DNA of 64,000 nucleotides from Candidatus Vallotiella sp. (ex Adelges kitamiensis) (GTDB taxonomy: Bacteria; Pseudomonadota; Gammaproteobacteria; Burkholderiales; Burkholderiaceae). The notes under the pieces are model-generated. The model was not told the origin of the DNA and did not search any database. It saw only the letters and a program-made list of their open reading frames with translations. The position numbers and the translations under genes were made by a program. Of the stretch, positions 1-10,536 are shown in pieces. Numbering within the stretch: the stretch's first letter is position 1; each line of letters opens with the position of its first letter. Location: the NCBI RefSeq assembly GCF_020342435.1, contig NZ_CP080504.1:273698-337697 (forward strand). Reading direction: 5' to 3'.

Positions 1-2
1 AG

Positions 3-515
3 GCAACCGACGGTTCTGCATCACAAGAGCTTAGACAACCAGTGCGCACCTCGATGTCTACGTCAAGCGGTACATTCCAGTTCATACGTCCAGGGAAGTT
101 TATATGGGCATATCAGAAACCGTACAAACAGTTGCTACACTCTGACGGCCATACGTTATACATTTGGGATAAAGATCTAAATCAGGTAATTACGCTGTCA
201 CTTAGTAATGCGCTAGGTACTAGTCCAGCTGCTATCCTGTTTGGTAGCGACAAACTAGAAAAAAACTTTTCGCTTCACGATACAGGCGTTAAACAAAGCT
301 GCGACTGGCTCAAGCTCATTCCAAAAGAAAAAAATACTCAGTTCGAGTATATCGATATTGGTTTTCAAGATGGTAACCTCAAGATGATGGAGCTGCATGA
401 CGTATTTGGAAATATAACCCTCCTCTCGTTCTCAAACATCCACAAAAATCCGGAGCTATCCGCCGATACCTTTAAGTTTTTAATGCCACAAGGGGTCGAC
501 ATAATCAATAACTAA
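3..515 (+). CDS. lolA: Outer-membrane lipoprotein carrier LolA, 5' end outside window
   Basis: LolA carries lipoproteins across the periplasm from the LolCDE transporter to the outer-membrane receptor LolB. The frame is open from the left edge, so this is the C-terminal part of the protein and the signal peptide is off-window; the first GTG or ATG codons inside the window are internal. Visible family features are the core [20 protein letters not shown], then [19 protein letters not shown] and the ending [20 protein letters not shown], all close to Burkholderia LolA. The next intact gene is serS; the decayed rarA between them matches the usual lolA-rarA-serS order. Identification is secure; completeness cannot be judged. 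Confidence 0.9.
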   Translation, partial: ATDGSASQELRQPVRTSMSTSSGTFQFIRPGKFIWAYQKPYKQLLHSDGHTLYIWDKDLNQVITLSLSNALGTSPAAILFGSDKLEKNFSLHDTGVKQSCDWLKLIPKEKNTQFEYIDIGFQDGNLKMMELHDVFGNITLLSFSNIHKNPELSADTFKFLMPQGVDIINN

Positions 516-639
516 CTGCCATTAAGCGATATACTGCACGATAGCATCTATCTTTATAAACTAATTAAATATTATTTACTAGCATAGTATTATGCTGGCA
601 ATTTCACTGATTAGTAAGTGGATCGCGTAACTAAATCTA

Positions 640-770
640 TAACACCTTTATCGTCTAACTCTGATAATACGCTTGATATATAGATACATTCCATGCTGAA
701 TTATGCCATTCGCTATGTCTTGAACTGTTAAGGATATTAGAGAATCGGCCGATCTAGCGGCAGCTTCTCT
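640..770 (+). pseudogene. rarA: Remnant of rarA (replication-associated recombination ATPase)
   Basis: The 535-base gap between lolA and serS has no usable reading frame. In free-living Burkholderia this slot holds rarA (about 1.3 kb). Reading the plus strand across frame changes gives TL, then HAEL, then AMS, a stop, and TVKDIRE, which lines up in order with the RarA segment TLARLMADAF, AEFIALSA, SGVKDIREA just after the Walker A loop. The Walker A region itself is not convincingly readable, and the rest of the gap shows nothing I recognise. Most of the gene has been deleted. The call rests on position plus one short match, so it is moderate. Confidence 0.55.
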
Positions 771-1050
771 GTAATATCTAGGTAACGAGTTAACTAAGTT
801 AATAAGGGGGCTTATCTATGATCGTTTATACGTGCTATCGCATGACAAACCTAACCTTTATAAGCGTAAAGAAGAAAGTTAAATAGGTACTCCGTCTTAA
901 ACGGCGCACGCTGAGGTATCACGGTAGCACTATATAACAGCATAATAGCAGGTAGTGCCGTGGTTCTATTCAGTCTTTAAGCTGCTAAAGCTCGTACAAT
1001 TAGTAAGGTAAAATCGTAGTTTACCTTATAGCAGTAGCGTAAAGCTTCCC

Positions 1051-2364
1051 ATGCTCGATATTAACCTGCTCCGCAAGGATATGGACGTGGTTGCCAATCG
1101 ATTGGTCGATCGCGGCTACATACTTGATATTTCTACATTTCAGGCGCTTGAATCTGAGCGTCGTCAACTCCAAACGTATACCGAGGATTTGCGATCCCGT
1201 CGCAACATCTTTTCCAAGAAAATTGGCAAAATGAAGGGATGTAGCAAGGATACATCTTCAATAATGAAGGCAGTTACGAGCATCAGTCATGCTATGAAAG
1301 CATCTGATCTGAATCTGGATAAGATACAGGCTAAACTATCTGATCTAATACTTGATATCCCAAATATTCCACATGAATCTGTGCCAATTGGCATAAATGA
1401 GACTGGAAATATTGAGGTGAGGCGCTGGGGTACGCCAAGAACGTTTACTTTTGAAGTAAAAGATCACATAGACCTGGGTATGCCGCTAGGAGTTGATTTT
1501 GAGATAGGTGCAAAGTTAGCTGGTACTCGATTCACATTGCTGCACGGACAGGCAGCCCGCTTGCATCGGGCCCTTACAGGGTTGATGCTCGATACGCACA
1601 CGCAGAATCACAACTATACCGAGTGCTATATTCCTTATATCGTAAATTCAGAGATTTTGTACGGCACTGGTCAGTTGCCTAAGTTCGGTAATGATATGTT
1701 CCGTGTCGAAAAAGGGGGGGTCGATAATAAAGTGACACAATATTTGATCTCAACGGCGGAAATTGCGCTGACTAATACGGTGCGAGACAGTATTATTGAC
1801 GTAAATAAATTACCTATCCGGTTGACTGCACATTCGCCCTGCTTTCGATCTGAAGCCGGCGCGTATGGGAGAGATACGCGTGGTATGATCCGACAGCATC
1901 AATTTGATAAGATCGAGATGGTACAGATTACATCTCCGGACAGCTCATACCAAGCATTAGAGGAAATGGTAAAACATGCTGAAACTATCTTACAGAAGCT
2001 AGAATTGCCGTACCGCGTGATTGAGTTGTGTACCGGAGACATAGGGTTCTCAGCGGCAAAGACATACGATCTCGAGGTGTGGCTGCCAGGGCAGAAAACC
2101 TATCGTGAAGTTTCATCATGCTCAAACACTGAGGCATTTCAGGCTCGTCGTATGCAAGCGCGATTCCGCAATCAGCAAGGCAAGCTCGAGTTAGTTCATA
2201 CGTTAAACGGCTCTGGGCTAGCAGTCGGGCGCACGCTGGTAGCCATTCTGGAGAATGGCCAGAACGCCGATGGGTCGATCACAATTCCAGCGGAATTACA
2301 TCCATACATGGGAGGCATCACCCGGCTAGAGCCCGTGTGTAGGAGTAAAAAATCGTCGCCCTAA
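1051..2364 (+). CDS. serS: Seryl-tRNA synthetase
   Basis: Class II synthetase that activates serine with ATP and charges tRNA-Ser in the cytoplasm. At 437 residues it has normal length. The N-terminal part (about 1-110) is the coiled-coil arm that recognises the long variable arm of tRNA-Ser. The catalytic core has the serine-binding STAEIAL near 234-240, motif 2 [17 protein letters not shown] near 265-281 and motif 3 [16 protein letters not shown] near 386-401. The gene is followed by a tRNA-Ser gene 72 bases downstream, so enzyme and one substrate tRNA are neighbours. A run of seven G at 1714-1720 lies inside the coding region without breaking the frame. Confidence 0.97.
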   Translation: MLDINLLRKDMDVVANRLVDRGYILDISTFQALESERRQLQTYTEDLRSRRNIFSKKIGKMKGCSKDTSSIMKAVTSISHAMKASDLNLDKIQAKLSDLILDIPNIPHESVPIGINETGNIEVRRWGTPRTFTFEVKDHIDLGMPLGVDFEIGAKLAGTRFTLLHGQAARLHRALTGLMLDTHTQNHNYTECYIPYIVNSEILYGTGQLPKFGNDMFRVEKGGVDNKVTQYLISTAEIALTNTVRDSIIDVNKLPIRLTAHSPCFRSEAGAYGRDTRGMIRQHQFDKIEMVQITSPDSSYQALEEMVKHAETILQKLELPYRVIELCTGDIGFSAAKTYDLEVWLPGQKTYREVSSCSNTEAFQARRMQARFRNQQGKLELVHTLNGSGLAVGRTLVAILENGQNADGSITIPAELHPYMGGITRLEPVCRSKKSSP

Positions 2365-2436
2365 AATATGCTTGGAGTTGTTCAATAGATTGTTTATAGT
2401 GCATTATTACGCTTAGCAGAAACCATAAATATTATG

Positions 2437-2527
2437 GGAAAGGTGGCAGAGTGGACGAATGCGCCGGACTCGAAATCCGGTATACGGTTTTCCCGTATCG
2501 AGGGTTCGAACCCCTCCCTTTCCACCA
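2437..2527 (+). tRNA. tRNA-Ser (anticodon CGA)
   Basis: Seven-base acceptor arms GGAAAGG and CCTTTCC pair fully, the anticodon loop CTCGAAA carries CGA and reads UCG codons, and there is a long class II variable arm typical of tRNA-Ser. The 3' CCA is encoded. It directly follows serS. Confidence 0.97.
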
Positions 2528-3508
2528 GAAAAGTTATTTATAACAAACTTTATTTCACATAGTTAAATTTTGGGTATAGATTTCCACGGTGGTTTATTAC
2601 ATGGAAGTGTAACCTGCATCTTTAAGATGCATCCCTCACTTTAATAAGTGTATGCAATTGTTGACTATTTGCTTGTCATTACTACTACGTCGTTGATTTT
2701 TATAACGGTTTGCTTTTATCAGACTAAATACTCTATTTAGTTTGTATAAAAAAGTTGCTCTTATCTAATTCTCTACTCTGAAGACTTTGGTATTAATACA
2801 ACGAGTATCATTTTCTCTATGTTTTGTTTCTAAACGTACACAGATTTCTACATTCTTTTAAAAGATCACTAATATGTGCGTTTAGTCCATTCTACTCTAG
2901 CTAGAGCGTTAATATTAATCATCGTAAGGTCGACTCTGATAAAGCTTCTCAATCCACTATAACAGTGTATTAGTTCATGATTCCGATAATATTATGTAGA
3001 GAAAGAGGTGACTCTCTAAAAAGTAGGTCTTAAGTTTTTTGATATAGCTTAAGATAATCTATCTAGTTAGATGCTTTAGTCTATAAACCTTTAGTCATCC
3101 AGATCCTGCTATCTTATCTATAGCTTCATCGCCGTGTATATCTGTGTGATATAGATGCATGTTTACTATTTCCCTTAGGCTTAATATCGTGTTTGAGTGC
3201 ATTATTGCCAGATAAAGCGTCTCTAAATCCTAATTTATTTTCTTGTGCACGTGTTTGATACTCCATGTTAAGCCTACGGTCTTCTTTTGTAAAATTTTCT
3301 ACTGCTTCGCATGGCCGCTCCCAATACGTTATATTCTTATTTTTTTAAGTTTTTAAGAGCGCGATTGCTATCCTTATATAGAAACTAAGTTCTTCATGAG
3401 TAAGGCTGAGAACCGTTACGTTATCATTTTAAGGAAATACGATTAATCTTTCTCGCCGTAGTCGAACAACAGGCCTGTAGAATATAGAAAAATTTTCTGT
3501 GGTCTTTT
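2528..3508. other. Non-coding stretch between tRNA-Ser and minC
   Basis: Nearly 1 kb with no reading frame of useful length on either strand and strong AT bias. I recognise no gene remnant. It contains several short perfect inverted repeats, including arms ACTAAATA/TATTTAGT at 2723-2741 and the 12-base palindrome CTCTAGCTAGAG at 2895-2906. A minC promoter should lie in the last 100 bases, but I cannot single out convincing hexamers. Confidence 0.6.
2723..2741. repeat. Perfect inverted repeat, 8-base arms, 3-base loop
   Basis: Arms ACTAAATA and TATTTAGT flank CTC. Outer segments TTTTAT and ATAAAA extend it as an imperfect palindrome. No T-run follows, so it does not look like a terminator. 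Confidence 0.7.
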
Positions 3509-4297
3509 ATGTCGGCTAAAACCCCCCCCCTTTTTGAACTTCGCAGCGGTACGCTAGACACGCTTTTGTTTGTGGTGAAAACAACTGATCTAGCTAAGAT
3601 GCGAGCTGAACTAAATCGACGTTTCGATATGACACCCGAGTTTTTCGCTGATGACCTAGTAGCGATTGACGTGCGGCGCCTGCCATCGGTTCAACGTATT
3701 TTGGTATCAGAAGTAGCCGAAATGCTAAAGACATTCCGGATGCATCCGGCTGGTATCATCGCAAATGATGCACAGCGACCGTGGTTGCAACTTGATACAC
3801 TACCCTTCGTCGAATTGCGTGAAAGCTTTATTACTCGTAGAAACGAGCCTGCTAGTAGAACGCTTTCAGAAGGAGCATCAAAGGTATTACAGGTTATACC
3901 GCACGACGTGATAGCTAATCTACATAGCACTTTTCAAGGCGAAATTAAGCCGATCGGAAATAGCACAACACTAGTGATAGAGAAACCGCTACGCTCAGGG
4001 CAGCAGATCTATGCAAAAGGCGATCTTGTAGTATTAGATTTAGTTAGTTACGGTGCAGAAGTAATTGCTGAGGGCAACATCCATATCTATGCCCCACTAC
4101 GGGGGCGCGCACTAGCAGGCGTGCATGGCAACTGTAACGCCCGGATTTTTTGTATGTGCCTAGAGCCTGAACTGATTTCAATTGCTGGTATCTATCGTAC
4201 GACTGAAACACCACTTAGCCTCGATATACTTAGTAAGTCAGTACAGATTCGGCTGGCAAATGAGAAGTTGATTATCGAGCCGTTGCGTCTGACATAA
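3509..4297 (+). CDS. minC: Septum-site inhibitor MinC
   Basis: MinC blocks FtsZ ring assembly away from mid-cell; MinD recruits it to the membrane and MinE displaces it. At 262 residues the length is normal. The N-terminal FtsZ-antagonist domain starts with [20 protein letters not shown], and the C-terminal beta-helix domain that binds MinD carries the family pattern [20 protein letters not shown] and [20 protein letters not shown]. Codons 5-7 sit in a run of nine C at 3522-3530, a slippage-prone tract right after the start. minD follows 73 bases downstream. Identification is secure. Confidence 0.96.
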   Translation: MSAKTPPLFELRSGTLDTLLFVVKTTDLAKMRAELNRRFDMTPEFFADDLVAIDVRRLPSVQRILVSEVAEMLKTFRMHPAGIIANDAQRPWLQLDTLPFVELRESFITRRNEPASRTLSEGASKVLQVIPHDVIANLHSTFQGEIKPIGNSTTLVIEKPLRSGQQIYAKGDLVVLDLVSYGAEVIAEGNIHIYAPLRGRALAGVHGNCNARIFCMCLEPELISIAGIYRTTETPLSLDILSKSVQIRLANEKLIIEPLRLT

Positions 4298-4370
4298 AGA
4301 CTAATTTATATTAGAAGATAATATTTGTGATGACAATAGCAGAGCATATTACCGAATACAAGGTAACATT

Positions 4371-5186
4371 ATGACAAAAATTATTGTAGTAACTTCTGGA
4401 AAGGGTGGGGTCGGAAAGACAACAACAAGCGCGAGTTTTGGGGCTGGACTCGCGATGCGCAAGCATAAGACTGCTATTATTGATTTCGATGTTGGTCTGC
4501 GTAATCTTGATCTCATTATGGGTTGTGAGCGTCGTGTTGTATACGACTTGATTAATGTAATCCAGAGTGAAGCAAACCTGAACCAAGCGCTTATTAAAGA
4601 TAAGAAGTGCGAGAAGCTATACATACTGCCGGCGTCTCAGACTCGCGATAAAGATGCCTTGACCCTGGAAAGCGTTGGGAAAGTGATCGACCACTTAATT
4701 GAAATGAGCTTTGAGTACATTGTTTGCGATTCGCCGGCCGGGATTGAGTCCGGTGCATTAATGGCAATGCATTTTGCTGATGAAGCATTAGTCGTTACAA
4801 ACCCTGAAGTATCTTCAGTCCGAGATTCGGACCGTATTCTCGGAATTTTAGCATCTAAGACACGCCGCGCGATTCAGGGTAAAGAACCAGTCAAGGAACA
4901 CCTACTAATTACGAGATATAACCCCAAACGTGTTAGTGAAGGTGAGATGTTGTCACTAAATGACATCCAGGAGATTCTTCGGATACCATTAGTTGGCGTG
5001 ATCCCAGAATCTGAGTCGGTACTACATGCATCAAATCAGGGCGTGCCAGCAGTGCATTTAGATGGGACCGACGTCGCGGAGTCGTACAAGGATGTGATCG
5101 CCCGTTTCCTTGGAGAACAGAAGCCGCTTCGGTACGTTGACTATCACGAACCGGGATTATTGCAACGTTTGTTCGGCGGTAAGTAA
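4371..5186 (+). CDS. minD: Septum-site ATPase MinD
   Basis: Membrane-cycling ATPase of the ParA/MinD family that carries MinC to the cell poles and oscillates under MinE control. The deviant Walker A motif [16 protein letters not shown] lies at residues 9-24, Walker [11 protein letters not shown] near 39-48, and the C-terminal amphipathic membrane anchor reads [10 protein letters not shown] at the very end, so the protein (271 residues) is complete. It is the middle gene of minCDE; minE starts 10 bases after its stop. Confidence 0.97.
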   Translation: MTKIIVVTSGKGGVGKTTTSASFGAGLAMRKHKTAIIDFDVGLRNLDLIMGCERRVVYDLINVIQSEANLNQALIKDKKCEKLYILPASQTRDKDALTLESVGKVIDHLIEMSFEYIVCDSPAGIESGALMAMHFADEALVVTNPEVSSVRDSDRILGILASKTRRAIQGKEPVKEHLLITRYNPKRVSEGEMLSLNDIQEILRIPLVGVIPESESVLHASNQGVPAVHLDGTDVAESYKDVIARFLGEQKPLRYVDYHEPGLLQRLFGGK

Positions 5187-5194
5187 GGGGGGGG
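5187..5194 (+). promoter_or_regulatory. Unusual all-G ribosome-binding tract for minE
   Basis: Eight consecutive G bases end two bases before the minE ATG, directly after the minD stop. It can pair with the CCUCC end of 16S rRNA only through GG runs and is too close for a standard AGGAGG site. It also fixes the minE start, because the upstream-extended frame runs into minD. Confidence 0.6.
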
Positions 5195-5196
5195 AA

Positions 5197-5451
5197 ATGT
5201 CGATTCTTTCTTTTCTGCTCGGCGAAAAACGCAAGTCTGCATCAGTTGCAAAAGAGCGCTTGCAATTAATTATTGCACATGAGCGTGCAGCTGGACGAGC
5301 GCCAGCTGACTATTTACCTGCGCTGCAGCGCGATCTTGTTGCAGTAATCTCTAAATACGTAAAGATTACGAACAACGACATCAGGGTTCATATAGAGTGT
5401 CAGGAAGACCTTGAGGTTCTCGAAGTCAAGATTGAGATTCCGCAGACTTAA
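5197..5451 (+). CDS. minE: Cell-division topological specificity factor MinE
   Basis: MinE stimulates MinD ATPase and drives pole-to-pole oscillation. I chose the ATG giving [20 protein letters not shown], because a longer open frame upstream overlaps the minD end and has no family similarity; the result is 84 residues, the usual length. The N-terminal anti-MinCD segment contains [14 protein letters not shown], and the C-terminal half ([15 protein letters not shown]-like ending) is the topological specificity domain. It is the last gene of the min operon; more than 2 kb of non-coding DNA follows. Confidence 0.96.
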   Translation: MSILSFLLGEKRKSASVAKERLQLIIAHERAAGRAPADYLPALQRDLVAVISKYVKITNNDIRVHIECQEDLEVLEVKIEIPQT

Positions 5452-7581
5452 TCACGCTAGCTAGGTATTCTCCGCTTTAAAGCAGTTTATTCTATGTAGC
5501 GGTGTTACGTATCTAAATTATGGAAAGCATATTAATAGTGATAGCGTGAAAGCGCGAGAGATGCGTACCGCAATCATCATTGCTTTTTTAACAAGATTCT
5601 AAGTATAGGGTAGTTATCATGAATGTTGACCATAACAGTAGTAATTAAGCTTTACGTAAACACTGATAAGTAGCTACTTATGATCGACGCTGGGGTGTGT
5701 ATAAATACTAAAATAGTAGCCATATATCTTTCTCTAACGGCGCATGACTATGTTTTCTTTCTCGAAAATCTTATTCGACATATAAAGCCCGTATATTGAT
5801 CGGGTAGTGGAGTAGATGGCCTGTGCTAGCGGGCGTTGGAAATACTGCGCTAGAAGTGATTATTGAAACTACTGGAGTTTCCATTGACCTTCTAGTGGAA
5901 GTACTGTCCGGGCATTAGGACGACTCTCACGCGCCATAAAAACTGCGCGTGATCTTCTCAATCGAGAAAACTTTTTTGGTCAATGATTTACTAAACTCAG
6001 TCGCGCAATTTATGATGACACTTACTATGAAAAGTACAGTAGTGCCTTTACAAGCGATAATCAGTTGTACAAGTACTCTTTTTAGTACAGTAGTATACCC
6101 CTACACAGAATTTCAACAATTTTTGGAAAATTGACGCCTACAGCGCTAAAAAAGAAATAATACACTTATGCCATGTACAGCGCGTCCACAACAGGCGTAA
6201 TTATTACGCGAAAATTATGGATAATGGGACACAGCCAAATCGATTGGCTAAGTATGTAAACATCGAGAGAAAACAGCTCGAATTGTTACTTGACTAGAAT
6301 ACACTGTAGTGAGTGCGTGCCCTATTACCGCACTGACATGCAACGATACCACATTAAAGTAATGATAGTTTCATATCAATTTAAACTATACTTAATGACA
6401 ATAAGAGCTATCTTTGAATAGCTATAACTTCCTTAACGTTAACTTTGCATTAATATTCGATATCTACCACAAGCGGAGCCAAGTAGTTGTATAGTGAAAT
6501 GTAGTTAGTATTAACATAAACAATGTTATATATTTCTCCAGCTCTTTTCGGATTTAATTATATTAGCAAGTACGCATAAAGAGAGGTGCTTTGCCTATCA
6601 AAATAGAATTTATTACGGATCAATCGTCTTAACTAAGCTTACTTAATATTAGATTAGCTATGCTCTCAGCGGTTTCTGTGTTAGATAATCACTATATTGA
6701 GGGGGTGAGTTTAAAGGAAGATAAAGCGAAGCTTAATTAAGCTGGGTGAGAGTACTTTAGACTGTAAGCACTTCTGTGTATATTGTATTATGTTTAACAT
6801 AAGTGAGGAATCGTTCAAATTTTTAAAGCCCTGCAACGTCTAAAAAAATAATAAGCACATACATTTTTTCATAAAAGAGAATTTATGTGCCCACTACTAT
6901 CGTAGTATAAATATATAATATACGCTGACTAGTAATTAATAATAGCCTATTCGGGGCTGAGGCGCCATTGTATATATGTGTGTAATTTTTTGATAAAAGA
7001 GTTTAATCGTTAATTGTGGTTAATTGTGCTGCATTTTTATGATTAGAATTTTGAGTCATGATACTTCGAAAATGAATAAATGATAAGCCCATACACCAAC
7101 GCAGATGAGGACTACCGAAAGCAGGCTGGAAAACATTCGGCGCTTATGCTATCTCTGGCGCACATGGAAGGTTTATTTCGATGTTATGCTATTGCGCTAT
7201 TTAAATTAGCTAGCCACTTCTAATTGAAAATTATTTCAAGACAGTTAGCTCGTTACATGATCAATAGTTAACTCATATATTTTTATATAAACTTACTTAT
7301 GAAAATGTTTAGTAACTCTTGATTAAAAATATACAGAGTATGTTTCTAACTGGAATTTTGTAAAAAATTCATCTTATTTTCCAGAGAAAGGAAACGACTA
7401 ATCTTGATGCACAATTAATAATTTATATACAAGAGACTCTCGAGAAAAGTTTTGCGTATCGTAAGACCAAATTGTACGATCAAAAGTCTCTAAGCTAGTT
7501 TAAGTTAGGGAGACTAGTTTAACTTTTGTAAGTTAAATTTAAAGTAGTAATTTTCAATTACTCAATGTAAAAATATGTTTG
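5452..7581. other. Long non-coding stretch between minE and tRNA-Ser
   Basis: About 2.1 kb without an intact gene, the longest gap in the window. A short section near 5815-6020 still looks coding-like on the plus strand across one frame change (LAGVGNTALEVIIETTG, then ALGRLSRAIKTARDLLNREN), but I do not recognise the family. A 61-codon frame at 5949-6134 looks like chance. A 10-base tandem duplication GTTAATTGTG occurs near 7008-7028, and perfect palindromes occur at 5666-5681 and 6730-6743. The rest is AT-rich and featureless. Confidence 0.6.
5666..5681. repeat. 16-base perfect palindrome
   Basis: ATAAGTAG is followed immediately by its reverse complement CTACTTAT. It sits in non-coding DNA with no T-run and no nearby gene start. 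Confidence 0.7.
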
Positions 7582-7666
7582 CGGAAGCGGTGAGATTCGA
7601 ACTCACGGACAGCTACCTGTCGCCGGTTTTCAAGACCAGTGCCTTAAACCACTCAGCCACACTTCC
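7582..7666 (-). tRNA. tRNA-Ser (anticodon TGA)
   Basis: On the minus strand the acceptor arms GGAAGTG and CGCTTCC pair with one G-T pair, the anticodon stem CTGGT/ACCGG encloses TGA, and a long variable arm is present, as expected of tRNA-Ser. The discriminator is G, and CCA is not encoded (CAA follows), so CCA addition by the nucleotidyltransferase is needed. Confidence 0.95.
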
Positions 7667-7783
7667 AGTGTGCGTAAGATTATACGCCGATAAGTAATAA
7701 CATATGCAGCAAATCAGGTATATCTTGACCGTCTATTATAGACTGTATGAACGTGGGGGCCTCGAGGATGAGGGGTGTGTCGT

Positions 7784-9046
7784 TTATAAGTCGCTCTTAA
7801 GAAATAATGACTGTAGGTCGTTTAAAAAACGCTGCCCGAGCGGGGTTGGCGCGATATTCATATAATCTCTATAAAGTAATCCGCGGAGTTCGGCTTCCGC
7901 AAGAGCTGGCTCAATTAACGTCATTGCTAGCCCAGTCCGCTCGATAAATCGATATGCCGGAAAGCCCTCAGTCAGTCGCAGCGCATTCAGCATAAATTCG
8001 AATGGTAGATCAAGCTCACTAATTTCATGTTGTTCCTGAATAGGTATTTCTAAGGCAGTTTGTGATAAATATCTGATAGGGTGTTTATAACGTATCTGTC
8101 GTACTATTTTTTCCGGAAAAGACAATTTTGAATGCGCGCCTGCGCCAATGCCCAAGTAGTCGCTAAATTGCCAATAGTTTAAATTGTGGCGGCTTTTCCG
8201 ATGTTCCTTAGCATACGATGATACTTCATAGTGCTGATAGCCAGCCTCACGCATACGTATATGGATCCAATCCTGCATGTCAGCTGACGTATCGTGGTCA
8301 GGCAGCACAGGTGGATATTTGTAGAAATAGATATTAGGCTCAAGTGTGAGGTGATATAACGATAAGTGGGGCGGGGAAAATGATAGTGCAGTTTCTATAT
8401 CTTCGCAGCATTGTGCGAGCGTTTGATGCGGCAATGCAAACATTAAATCTAGATTAAAGTTATCAAAATTTAAACACGCAATTTCTACTGCGCGCCGGCA
8501 TTGGGCCGAATTATGAGTGCGGCCCAATGCTCTCAAGTGAGAGTCATTGAAGCTCTGAATGCCAATCGAAAGTCGATTAACACCACTATTACGAAAACTT
8601 GCAAACTTAGAAGCTTCAAACGTGCCGGGATTTGATTCAAGCGTGATTTCTGTATCTACATCTATCAATAGTAGAGTGCGTAGGTCCGATAACAGTCGGT
8701 CAATCGCTTGTTCCGAGAGGAGACTTGGAGTCCCTCCACCAATAAACACGGTATGAACCGGCCGTCCCCAGATCAGTGGCAACGCCGCTTCTAAGTCAGC
8801 ACGTAGCGCGTTTATATACTCGATTTCAGGAAAGTGTGTATTTTCTAGGGTACGTGCGAGTGCATGCGAATTGAAGTCGCAGTATGGGCACTTTCGTATA
8901 CACCATGGAAAATGTACATATAGGGACAGCGGGGGTGGAGTAGTAAGCCGAATACGTCCTGGTGCTCTACATGTTGTAGATAGCGCTTCGATTAATCTCG
9001 CTGAATTATTATTTTCAAACGGTGTCGGGCGTTCGTATTTTACCAT
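7784..9046 (-). CDS. hemW: HemW, radical-SAM heme chaperone
   Basis: HemW (often mislabelled HemN-like coproporphyrinogen oxidase) binds heme and an iron-sulfur cluster and is thought to insert heme into membrane proteins such as cytochromes. The radical-SAM cluster cysteines C49, C53 and C56 sit in WCIRKCPYCDFNSH, followed by the SAM-binding GGGTPSLL. The length (420 residues) is somewhat longer than E. coli HemW because of a 35-40 residue N-terminal extension that I believe is common in Burkholderiaceae. The start overlaps the rdgB stop by seven bases (ATGGTAA), indicating translational coupling. With hemF decayed elsewhere in this window, it should not be read as a replacement oxidase. Confidence 0.92.
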   Translation of the reverse strand: MVKYERPTPFENNNSARLIEALSTTCRAPGRIRLTTPPPLSLYVHFPWCIRKCPYCDFNSHALARTLENTHFPEIEYINALRADLEAALPLIWGRPVHTVFIGGGTPSLLSEQAIDRLLSDLRTLLLIDVDTEITLESNPGTFEASKFASFRNSGVNRLSIGIQSFNDSHLRALGRTHNSAQCRRAVEIACLNFDNFNLDLMFALPHQTLAQCCEDIETALSFSPPHLSLYHLTLEPNIYFYKYPPVLPDHDTSADMQDWIHIRMREAGYQHYEVSSYAKEHRKSRHNLNYWQFSDYLGIGAGAHSKLSFPEKIVRQIRYKHPIRYLSQTALEIPIQEQHEISELDLPFEFMLNALRLTEGFPAYRFIERTGLAMTLIEPALAEAELRGLLYRDYMNIAPTPLGQRFLNDLQSLFLKSDL

Positions 9047-9660
9047 TCGTCGTTTAGTCGACGAATCAACTCTGTTACTGCTAATGCACGATGACTATAG
9101 GCGTTTTTTACTTGTAAATCTAACTGAGCTACGCTTCTCTGTAGCATGGGAATATAGAATAGTGGATCGTAGCCAAAGCCATTTCCGGCCGCGGCCTCAG
9201 TTAGGATTTCACCGTGCCAACGACCATCGGTGATTAGGGGCTCAGGATCATCGACACAGCGTAGTAACACTAGTGTACAGTAATAGTAAGCACGCCGGTC
9301 ATTATGGACACGTAACTCCTCGAGCAAGCGAGCATTGTTAGCTATATCGGATTTTTCACCACTTTCTAAATGTGCGTAGCTGGACGAGGAGACGCCCGGC
9401 GCTCCTCCAAGCGCACGTACACACAGCCCAGAATCATCGGCGAGAGTGGGTAAACCAGTGACGTGTGCTGCGTGCCGCGCTTTTTCTAGTGCGTTTTCGA
9501 TAAATGTAGAGTGTGGCTCGGGCGCTTTATCTACGAACAATGTATGCTGTGGTATAAGATCGATTCCAAAAGTATTCAGTGCAGAAAATTCGCGTAGCTT
9601 GCCAGGGTTATTCGATGCTAGCACGATACTCGACAGAGCACATCTAAGATGGTTATTCAT
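9040..9660 (-). CDS. rdgB: dITP/XTP pyrophosphatase RdgB
   Basis: Cleans the nucleotide pool by hydrolysing dITP, XTP and related non-canonical triphosphates. The Ham1/RdgB signature VLASNNPGKLREF lies near residues 13-25, the catalytic acidic stretch LADDSGLCV follows, and GNGFGYDPLFYIP marks the substrate loop; about 206 residues. A GTG six bases upstream also opens the frame, but I prefer the ATG because it overlaps the stop of the decayed rph as ATGA, the coupling expected in the ancestral rph-rdgB-hemW operon. This gene and hemW stayed intact while rph decayed. Confidence 0.94.
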   Translation of the reverse strand: MNNHLRCALSSIVLASNNPGKLREFSALNTFGIDLIPQHTLFVDKAPEPHSTFIENALEKARHAAHVTGLPTLADDSGLCVRALGGAPGVSSSSYAHLESGEKSDIANNARLLEELRVHNDRRAYYYCTLVLLRCVDDPEPLITDGRWHGEILTEAAAGNGFGYDPLFYIPMLQRSVAQLDLQVKNAYSHRALAVTELIRRLNDEW

Positions 9661-10352
9661 ACCCACGGTACTGTTTGGGGGAGACCGATGAATTGCATGA
9701 TGCCTGATTCTGCAATATCGAGTGGTGTATTAATCTCATGTTGCTGAGTGGTTTGCCTTCGGCTGTGCCCTGTATTTCGATAAAGCGGGGACTACCCCTC
9801 TGTTATCACGATATTTTCATAGTATAAATTAAGCACCGGTGTCGCACTGAAGATACCTGCTGATATTAGGCGATACGATTAATTGGCATCGTTGCAATAC
9901 TTTCCATGCGCTGGTAGCATACTTATCTCATTACGTGGGACGAAAATGCGCAAGCGAGAGTTGCACAACGTGTACAACCATCAGTTTAGACAACATCGCA
10001 GTCGACGTGCATCGTGCGCACACCCAATTTTACAAGTTAAACATTATGTATAGTGCACGCTCGATAAATCTCTTGATTTCTTGAGTGCGACTGCTCTGTT
10101 TTCCACTTATTGCCTCACACTTATTTCGTATATGTATCGTGCGGTTGGCATGCCGCACTCAGCAGTAAGCCGGCTACGGCTGAGATCTCACAGGAATTTG
10201 GATACTTTCTTAGTATACTAGCAGTGCTAGGTTAATTGTGCATCGCCATTCAATTAATACAAATATTCAGTATGATCTATGTAGTGTCACGCAAACACAT
10301 ATCTGGGGAGAATTAACACATGGTTACTGTGCCGCGGATTAGAAACTTTCAT
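9657..10352 (-). pseudogene. rph: Decayed RNase PH gene
   Basis: RNase PH trims tRNA 3' ends. On the minus strand the family can be followed from start to stop through several frames: LTAECGMP (normally VTAEYGMLP), GKQSSRTQEIKRFIERAL (normally GKQSGRTQEIQRLIGRSL), LGVRTMHVDCDVV (normally LGERTIQVDCDVL), TPVLNLYYEN, RFIEIQGTAEG (normally FVEVQGTAEG) and a tail LDIAESGIMQFIGL. Stop codons and at least three frame shifts interrupt it. Its 696 bases compare with about 740 for an intact gene, so decay went mainly by substitution and small indels. Its stop still overlaps the rdgB ATG. Confidence 0.93.
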
Positions 10353-10536
10353 ATCTAGTTAGAAAGTATGTATGGCTTCTAAGCTAACGTAGCCAACACG
10401 AAAACTACATCTTAACGATAAATTCAGATTGCTTTATTGCATAAACTTATCTCGTTATCGATTTTTAGCACTAAAGCACAAGTAGGCATTTAGTGCGATA
10501 ATAACTCTTTAACAAAAATTGTCGTGAGATGCAACA

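Noticed and set aside
5949-6134. 61-codon open frame after minE
   Set aside because: No family resemblance, no ribosome site and low-complexity composition. A different frame in the same area looks more like an old gene remnant.
7784-9046. HemW read as an oxygen-independent coproporphyrinogen III oxidase that replaces hemF
   Set aside because: The gene order rph-rdgB-hemW and the N-terminal motif fit HemW, which lacks oxidase activity in characterised members.
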